DNA of 64,000 nucleotides from Agelaius tricolor (lineage: Eukaryota > Chordata > Aves > Passeriformes > Icteridae), in the NCBI GenBank assembly GCA_023055355.1, contig JALJCS010000002.1:78945001-79009000 (forward strand), in the 5' to 3' direction. Positions 56,591-64,000 of this stretch are shown piece after piece. Below the pieces are notes generated by a model. It had not been told where the DNA came from and made no database searches. It saw only the letters and a list, made by a program, of their open reading frames with translations. How positions within the stretch are numbered: position 1 is the stretch's first letter; the number at the start of each line of letters is the position of its first letter. Made by a program: the position numbers and the translations under genes.

Positions 56591-59500
56591 TAAGTGCTAA
56601 GCCTTAGAGCAGGACAAAAGTTAAGAAACTCCCCGTGGAAATATATTTTTTTAATCCTCTTTTCTTCTCATGGATTCTGATTAAGCTAGATGAGAAGATG
56701 CTTTGGAAAAGCCAGGATGTATTAATGATTTTATGCCTCATTTCTGTCCCTAATAATTAAATTTTCCCCCTGAAATGTCCAAAGGCTGACTGTACAATGA
56801 GAATTTTGCTCAAATAAAAATTACAAAAGGATTGCTGCTAGGGTCTGCAAAAGACCAGTGAGGTTTCAGGGGATAGAGCACAGCATTTTATGAAGAGAGC
56901 TTCTTCTCATCCCCATGAGGACCTGCAGCTGTAAGGGAACATGTAGACATCCTCCAAGGTAGTCCTATAGGATTTCATGGTCTGACCCCTAGTGAGACAG
57001 CAAATAGAGTCCTTCTGCAGAGCACAAGGCCTGTGTGAGGTCAGTGTATAGAACAGCGAGTCTTTACTAATGCAGAAAGGTGAATAAATAGTTTGTGCCT
57101 TGCTTCATAGTGCAGAACTTCTCACAGCAAGTCTTCCAACTCACTGCAGTCAGCTTCTGAGTTGTGGTCCTGTTTGCCTTGGAAGAATTGTTCCCACTAA
57201 TGGCTGTCTGCAGACACACCCCACAGATGGTCCCACGTGGTGATGTAATTCTCTGACAGTGAGTTCTGCAACAGCTTGAGAGAATAATTCACCTTATTTA
57301 GCACTGGTCTCTGCTCCAGGTCTTCCAGTGTAGCACAAAACCACAGGAAATTCAAAAGCCAGACCAGATGCCAAAAGGAAGAGCAAAATAAGGTATTTCC
57401 TACTAAGCTTCACCTCAGCATTACTGCTGGGTGTGGGTGAGGGGAGCAGTGCCCTGTACAGAGCAATCTGTGCAGAGTCCTTACCTGCAGGCAGGGGTGA
57501 TGAGGGTCAGGCACTGTGGGGATTGCAGCAGCCCTTGAGATTAAAGTGAAATACTGCACAGGACTGTTCAAATTAGGAACAGAAAGGCAAGCACAGGTAG
57601 CAGGTACTGCCTTTTAGAAATTTGATGGGTTCTTCCACCCCTTTCCAGTGTATTTTAGCACATGGTACCTTTAAAAGGAAGTGACAATTAGCTGTGGACA
57701 CCACAGTGTCTCCTGGCCATGCACTGGGACCCTTCACCTGTCTTCTCATTCTGAATCCAGTTAAGAGATTCCAGTTTAGGCACTGACCATCTATATTTAT
57801 GTATGACAAGAGTGTTCATAATTTTGGCCTCTGTGGACCTGGCCCTTCATGACTTAAAAGGCAATGGGATTTTTAGCTTTTCATATCCTATACATGGTTT
57901 TAACAATGAACTCATGTGGCATGTTGCTACAGCTGATTCACTACTGATTCACTACATCTTCTCGTCAAATAAATTTTCTTTTCTTTTCTCCTCCTCTGTG
58001 GATAAAAGTTGTGAAGGACTACTTGAAAGCTGAACTACAGTCTCCTCACCTAGTGGCAGCACAGCTTCCTTCCAGCACCCTAGAAAAAAGCAGCAGAAAA
58101 TCTCAGGCTGAGCATCATATGAGGTAAGAGAATCCATCTGACAGAATTTCTTTCTTAGAAACTTTCAGTGTTGAAAGACTTTCAACTTTGGCCTTTCACC
58201 AAAATCCACAATCCCTACCACAAAATTAGAAGATATCTCAAAAAGAGGTCCTTTTCCAGGAATGACACAAACAGAAATGAATACAGTGAGAGGAAAAAAT
58301 CTCCCACTGTTCAGGATAAATTAGACAGAATATTTCCCATTTAAACTTATGGAGTGCTAGGAATTTGATCCTAAAGAAATTATTATTTTCCAATTAAAAT
58401 TCTCAGACCTGAGTTCTGCTCTTCCCATTACTTATTGTTTTCCTGAAGCCATATTTTTCATATTTTTGCTTGGTTTCTTTGATACTGAACAAGATGAAAC
58501 CAGAATCCTGAAGAGGAGAAAAAACTAAGACACTTATCTCTAAAGAAAGTCCTTTTCCCGTTTCCACATGTTGCAAAATTTAGTAATTTACCAAAAATGC
58601 TATAAATACAACATTTTTTACCCAGGCAAATTCTAGCAATGTTGACCATCATTCTGTCTGGCTGAATTCTACCATATTGTTTTAGGTCACTGAATATAAA
58701 AGAATCTGTTCCTGTAAAAAAACATGCTGCAGCTTCAGTTCACATTTCCAGCTCATTTGCTTGTGGCTTTCACAGAGAGAGCTGTTTTTCTATTCTTTGG
58801 TGAAGTTTATTATGCTGTGGGCAGAACATCAAAGGGGAGTGCTGGACTGAGCTGTAGAGTGAGCCACAAGGGGCACACTGGTACACTGGAACAGTCTAGA
58901 TTTTTTCAAATGTTAAAGGTAGGAAATACTTTAAATCCTTTTTTTTCCCCTTTCTGCTGGATGTGCTGCTCAGTACATCCTGCCCTTGTCTGGAGAAAGC
59001 TGCCAGCTCCCTTCAGGACAGGGACCCTGCATGGGGCCAGCAGCCCAGGATGGGACATGCAGGAGCATCCTTGGGCTGGCAGCAGCAGCCAGGGTGGGGA
59101 TGCCCAGAGCTGCCATTGGAAGCAGGCTCACCTGAGCCTACCTTGGGGACAGATTTCAGCCCACTGTGGGCTGTCAGAAGAGTGGAAAATCCATCCAGGC
59201 TGAGAGTGGCTATGGGTGCTAGTAATGACATAAGAGTCCAAGGATTTGACCATCTTCTCCAGCTATTAAGATTTTAACCTGCAGCCTGTCAGGGATATTC
59301 CATAGCCCCTTGGTAATGGGGGGGAAGGATATGGTGGGAAAATGATTATCATCTGAAGTTTACTGATGGCTGCCACCATGTGAACACAACACCCCTTTAT
59401 TCACTGTGATACAAACCCAGCATGTTTGTGTATGTTTGATGAGAGGGTGGTGTTTAAGGATCTCTTTTGACAGTGGGAGAGGTGAGTTTAAACCCCTTAG

Positions 59501-61814
59501 GTGAATGGACAATAAAAAGAGCAGTCACTTAGGAAAGCTTTCATCACAGGAGGGTTATGTGAAAAGGTGCAAAGGAAAGGACTTCTTCTTAGACCTTGTT
59601 TTTGGTGAAATTCTTCCCCCTCTGGCTACAGGCTTTGTTTATGTGTGTTACCAGCACAATAGCATGAGCTAGAAGGTCACTTGTCTCCCTTTGGACTTAC
59701 ATGACATTATTGCTAAAGCCAGCAGGCTGGAAAATGGAAAACTTTCCAGGTCTGCCTCGCCTCCTGTTAAAGACAATCCAGGAAGTTGTGCAGCCTCTCT
59801 GCTGAGAGTCATAACCCAGAGATATATGGCATCCTGTGGTTACTTGCTACTCTTTAAGGGATATTTGAATAAAGAATACTTTCTGAGGGAAGCATGTTAT
59901 TGTGAACCTCTGAAACACTGAAGTTTGTCCTCTCCACTTGCCCCTATATGCTCATACCTCTCTCAGAGAGCCATTGGTCTTATTGTCAGTTTTCCTCACC
60001 ATCCTGGTGATTTCCAGGTAAAGAAAAAACAAAGCATAAAGGTTCAAAAGGAACCTTATAAAAGACCAGGTTGGATGCCCAGCTGATGTGAGCTGGCACA
60101 GCTGAACAAGCCAAGACAGCTGCTCCACAGCAGCAGGAGAAGAGCTCCTCAGCTTCAGACCTCCAGGAAAGTGGCACATATGCTCAGGAAAAGGGGTACT
60201 TTAGAGTACCCATTTTCCCTCTGTCTGAAAAGCAAACCTGTCAGGGTTTTCTTCAGAAACTCATTTCAGAAAAATGGCATTTAGATTGTAATTGAGAAAA
60301 TTTGGTCATAACAATACAAGCATCTCTCAGTGATGATCATACAGCTGGAATTCTGTCAAAAAAAGACAATGTTTCCTCAGTTCAAGGGAACTTGTAAGTG
60401 TGAAGGCTTTAAAGATGCTAAGGCCAGAGTAGGAAGCATTGCCTATCCTTAAAGAAACATAACATTTTCCTTTGAAAGGCTTTTTCAATTGCTTATGATT
60501 TCCCAGATTTTAAACCAATTCTCCATGCTGGTTGATTATTTTCTGCTGAACTGTTTGGATAAGGTTTCATCAAAAGTCATTCAATCCTTTCAAAAAAGAG
60601 TAACTGGGAAAAACTGCTTTGCCTGTAGTGAAGAAATAACCCTGTAACCATATTGGCAAGCAGCTGCATGCTAAGAAGGGAAAGGCAGGTACCTGAGCAC
60701 CTCTGAGGCCCCTCACTCAGCACCAGAGCTGTGGCATGTCCAGCAGCAGAGTGCAACTCCCTGATTGCCTGAAGTCCCACAGCCCTGCTCAAGTCATTTG
60801 GAGCATGAAATCCCTGTCTTGTGTCTTAGCACAAGTGATGAGTCAGTGAAATCCTGCCAACAGGGGAGATTAAAACATGACACAAGGACTGTGAGAAGAG
60901 GTGGGGATGGAACATCAGCAAGGCATATGGGACCCAAAACACTACACAGAGACTGAGACTGTGTTAAAAGAAAATAAAAGAGATGGAGGAGAGGGGATGG
61001 CTGAACCAAGTGGGATGAGGAAGTGAGAGTGTGTGTGTTTGCATGCATGAGCATGCCTGAAAAGACAGCCCAGCCCTCACAGAATCATAGAAGAAAAGGT
61101 AATGAACTGGGGAGGAAAAAAGAGGCCAGGAAGTATCTAGGAGATAACATGGAAATTTCATTAATCTTTTTTCAGTTACTTCATACATATAATTAGTTTT
61201 GACAATTAGCTTTCAGCTTGTCACTGCTGAAAAATGTTTTTGGAGAGAGTCTGAGGAGCAGTACTGAAGGGTAAGGCAGAACCTCCTCAGCTGACTTGGG
61301 CATCTTTATTGTACCTATTTACTGCTCCCAAAACTGTGTATAAGAGCATTTTACCTCTTATTCTCCCATTGCCTTGTGAAGGACCAGGAGCCAGCACTGT
61401 CTGAACTGTTATTTATTTTTACCAAATCAAGCAGCTCTGTTTATGCTAGGATATACAAGTTCCACCTTTTCCAAGAAATCCTAATTTACCTGCCTTGATT
61501 TTCAACGATCAGCTGGCCAATGAGCTCTGCCTTTTGGTGATGGAGCCAGGACTGAGTGTGCAGGGCAGGCTGTATCTCACAGGGGAACCCTGCCAAGGGG
61601 AAGAAGTCCCAGGCTGCATTTCAGAGACAGCCTGTTGAGCACATAATGAGCTCCTCACCCACTGCTCTGTTTCCAGTGGTGGCAAAAAGAAATGCTGTTT
61701 AGGAAGACCATGTGAGGCTAGTTATGTCCTTTTCCCTAATAAGCAGCATTCATAACTGTATTAGGCATAGTAGAGGGTATGCTCCTGCCTTATCCTTTTA
61801 GCATAAAGGTACAT
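56591..61814. other. Intergenic, no gene found
   Basis: The 58,724-59,203 plus-strand frame (159 codons) is the longest non-repeat frame but has no recognisable domain, and I do not call it a gene. A CR1-tail-like CACAGAATCATAG near 61,079 is too short to annotate. Confidence 0.75.
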
Positions 61815-62485
61815 TTATTTGTCTAATCCCTTTCTGAACATGCTGACACTGTCTGCCTCCACAAGCTCCTGTGTTGGCAAGCTCCAGAGGTTCACCACTC
61901 ACTGTGTCAGCAAATACTTTATTTTATTTCTTTTAAACCAATCTTTTGGTAGGTGCCTCAAGTGTCCCCTAGATCCCACACAAGGTCCTTGTAAACAACA
62001 GTTACATGTTTGGTTTAACCAACATGTTCATCATTTGGTAAATCATCATTACCTCACTCCATTGTCTCCTTCACTCCTGAGTGGAGTCCCAGTGTTTTCA
62101 GTCTTCATAAGGCAGCAGCTTCAGCACCTCAGCTATTTTTACTGCCCTTTATAAGAATGCACCACAGGGCTTTTTGGAATTTTGTTTGGTTGGTTTTTAG
62201 TAGCAGTAACATTACACCCTCTGTCCTGTTCCTAACAACTTTCTTGAGTTCCAACATTTTATTGGAGTTCGTTTGCCATTGCATACTGAGCTTATGATTT
62301 CAGAGAACCATCAGTAATGGCTCAGAGGTCTTTTTCCTAATAACTCTCAGTTCCAGGTCTAATGTGGATAATTTTTTCCTAGATGCATTGCCCCCGATTT
62401 ATCTATATTAAAGTTCATCTGCCACCTTTGAGCCAACCCAGTTTGGTGATGTCTTTATGGCCTGCCCAGAACTTGACTGTCTAAA
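61815..62485 (-). mobile_element. Ancient CR1/L3-type LINE relic
   Basis: The plus strand carries, in order, TTTCTGAACATGCTGACACT, GCCTCCACAAGCTCCTGTG, AGAGGTTCACCACTCACTGT, TCAGAGAACCATCAGTAATG and AAAGTTCATCTGCCACCTTT. These are landmarks of the reversed 3' region of old amniote CR1 elements. The copy is long but eroded. The 61,819-62,154 open frame is part of it. Confidence 0.78.
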
Positions 62486-62919
62486 AAGAATCAGCCCCAA
62501 ACAATGCAATGACAGCGACTCCATGGTATGAGCTCGTTCAGTTGTCATCTCATATTAGTTGACCTGTTTAACTTTTATAACTCCCTAGGAAAAACAAAAC
62601 CCTCCAAAACCTCCTTAAGGCTTGAAGGCTAGTTTCTGTTTCTCTAACCTAGTGGAGCTACATGGATTTCAACCACAAATTATTTATAGAAGGCAATAAA
62701 GCCAATAGTGTCTGCAGCTACTTCTTACCATCACAAAAAGGGAATTTGCATTGTATTTGTGTCCTGGGATTGTTCTTGATAAATATGAAGTTTGTAATAC
62801 AACCATAACAACAGGAGTATGAAGTCATGTACAATGCTAAGTTGTTGCTATGTCTCCTTACAACAAAAAGATGAAATAGAAGCCGGGTTCTTTCAGACGG
62901 ATCACCTGAGTTGCAGTGG

Positions 62920-63065
62920 TTGGGGCACCGCAGTGCTGGGAGCGGCGCTCGCTCGGCGCGGGGCTGGCAGCGTCAGCGGCTCCCGGCGCTGCGGCTCCAT
63001 CTGCCGGCACCGCCCCGGGCTGCGGCTCCCTGCCCTTCGGGGGCTCCTCTCAGCACGAGAGACAC
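62920..63065. promoter_or_regulatory. Isolated CpG-rich patch, candidate promoter or first exon
   Basis: About 145 bp of very GC- and CpG-rich sequence (for example GGAGCGGCGCTCGCTCGGCG) sits within AT-rich DNA. On the plus strand it is followed at 63,128 by AGCATAAG/GTAGGA, a possible donor. On the minus strand a possible donor CTCAG/GTGATC lies near 62,905. Short open frames cross it (62,819-63,133) but none resembles a known protein. MAL2 exon 1 was considered and does not match. Confidence 0.4.
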
Positions 63066-63635
63066 AGGACACGCAGCATGGAGCTCTTCTCCTGCTATCC
63101 TTTCAGCCAGCCTGTAACTTGAGCATAAGGTAGGAGCTTTTCATCTTAGGAGCTTTATATGACATTGTAGCTCATATACCCTGCCCGGCATTGCTGACCC
63201 TAAACCATTCACAAGCTGTAAATCAAGTCCTCCAAAAAATGAGATTCTACAAGTGCTGGATTTTTATCTTGAAATCTTCACACTTTCTAAGCCTGCCATG
63301 GCCACAATGGCTATTTGTCCCTTAAGAGCAGCAGCAACATATCCCAGCAGCAATTCACCCGAGCAGCAGGATCCTTAGCAGAAATAGCAAATGACACAGG
63401 GCCAAGGAATTCGTAATTCCATTTGTTTCAAAGGTCAGCTCTACTTAGGGCTGAGGGGAAATTCTGCTCTTACTTCCCTTAGTGAAATTTCTCACTGGCA
63501 ACTGGACTTCAAAAGATGTTGCATTTATATAACTAAAAGAACAATTTGGCTTCTTGTTCACTATTAAATTTCTCTCTGAGGTAACTCTTTTTCTAAGAAC
63601 ATTTGCTCCAGCTGAGACTCAGGCTTGTTGTTTAA

Positions 63636-63693
63636 AAAGTCATTATTTTTATTTTAATTTTTATTAATTTATTTTATTGATTTTTATTTTAGG
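63636..63693 (+). repeat. T/A-rich low-complexity tract
   Basis: ATTTTTATTTTAATTTTTAT and similar blocks, ending TTTTAGGCCGGGG. The end looks like an acceptor site (pyrimidine-rich tract then TTTTAG), but no exon was recognised after it. Confidence 0.6.
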
Positions 63694-64000
63694 CCGGGGG
63701 ATAGATCTTGGACTTGGCCCAGGAACAGCTGCCACTGCTGTGGGTAGGTCAGGTGTATCTCAGATCATTCTGTACAAATCCTCATCCTTTCAGTCCTGCA
63801 GCTCATTCTAGGTCCATGGTGATTGCAGCCAAGGAATGAAGACAGAAGAAAACTATTCCTGCCCTTCTCTCAGCTCCTAGAGCTGGTAACAAGTTGGAAA
63901 AGGGACCTGCAAACAACTCTCTTTCTCCTCTGCTCCAGAATTTTGAGTTAAAGTATCTGGTGATGATTCACCTTGCCTCCTATTCCAACAACCCAAAGCT

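Larger units (their letters stand above)
62486..64000. other. Intergenic right edge, CpG patch only
   Basis: Outside the 62,920-63,065 CpG patch and the AT-rich tract at 63.65 kb nothing was recognised. Confidence 0.7.

Noticed and set aside
56073..56593. Open frames on both strands near 56 kb
   Set aside because: They lie within the ERV-L-type solo LTR, which has no coding role.
58724..59203. Plus-strand frame of 159 codons, the longest outside repeats and NOV
   Set aside because: No domain, no homologue that I recognise, no clear promoter or splice sites. A chance frame in moderately GC-rich DNA is more likely.
61078..61095. CACAGAATCATAG, reminiscent of a CR1 tail
   Set aside because: It is too short, and the adjacent sequence shows no CR1 body.
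62905..63000. Possible MAL2 first exon on the minus strand, starting at an ATG at 63,000
   Set aside because: The translation does not resemble the MAL2 N terminus and reaches a stop right after the possible donor.
62819..63133. Three overlapping frames across the 63 kb CpG patch
   Set aside because: The peptides are Arg/Ala/Gly/Ser-rich without known domains; the patch is kept only as a candidate promoter or non-coding exon.
1..64000. CRISPR arrays, operons, phage or bacterial mobile elements
   Set aside because: The window is vertebrate nuclear DNA. The only regular direct repeats are microsatellites, minisatellites and tandem duplications without spacers.

Overview
This window looks like nuclear DNA from a bird, probably a songbird. 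The evidence is CR1 LINE fragments ending in the avian-type ATTCTATG tail, a solo LTR of the common avian ERV-L type, older amniote MIR-like and CR1 fossils, and one protein-coding gene whose sequence is close to chicken CCN3. It is mostly non-coding. I found one gene that can be supported with confidence.

The gene is NOV (CCN3, nephroblastoma overexpressed), on the minus strand. It has five coding exons between 23,054 (start) and 17,407 (stop) and encodes 354 residues. Exons 1-5 give, in order, the signal peptide, the IGFBP-like module, the VWC module, the thrombospondin type 1 module and the C-terminal cystine knot. All 38 cysteines expected of a CCN protein are present, all exon phases join, and no frame is broken. 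A TATA box lies at 23,115-23,122 inside a CpG island (about 22,230-23,580). A polyadenylation signal lies at 16,524-16,529, giving a 3'UTR of roughly 0.9 kb. Intron 1 is only 96 bp, appears to use a GC donor, and is open in frame. Introns 3 and 4 (1.85 and 2.37 kb) carry old repeats.

Left flank (1 to about 16,500, downstream of NOV): no gene was found. It holds MIR-like fossils (about 880-960, 8,060-8,190, 8,780-8,850), a possible degenerate DNA-transposon remnant (2,230-2,430), a poly(A)-tailed retrocopy-like end (5,061-5,100), a hexanucleotide microsatellite (9,798-9,866) and an internally deleted CR1 (15,081-15,424).

Right flank (23,600-64,000, upstream of NOV): no coding gene was found. 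It holds a homogeneous 31-bp GC-rich minisatellite (26,358-26,769), a very recent 143-bp tandem duplication (29,463-29,748), a (GGAA)36 tract (32,165-32,308), CR1 fragments (35,655; 43,157), an ERV-L-type solo LTR (56,024-56,590), an ancient CR1 relic (61,815-62,485) and an isolated CpG-rich patch near 62,920-63,065 that could be an unannotated promoter or first exon. In other vertebrates NOV sits between MAL2 and ENPP2. Neither was recognised here, so both probably lie outside the window.

No undescribed molecular system is evident. The most useful leads are the unusual first intron of NOV, the CpG-rich patch inside its last exon, the isolated CpG patch at 63 kb and the two recently expanded tandem arrays. 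All calls come from reading the sequence and from remembered family features; no database search was run.
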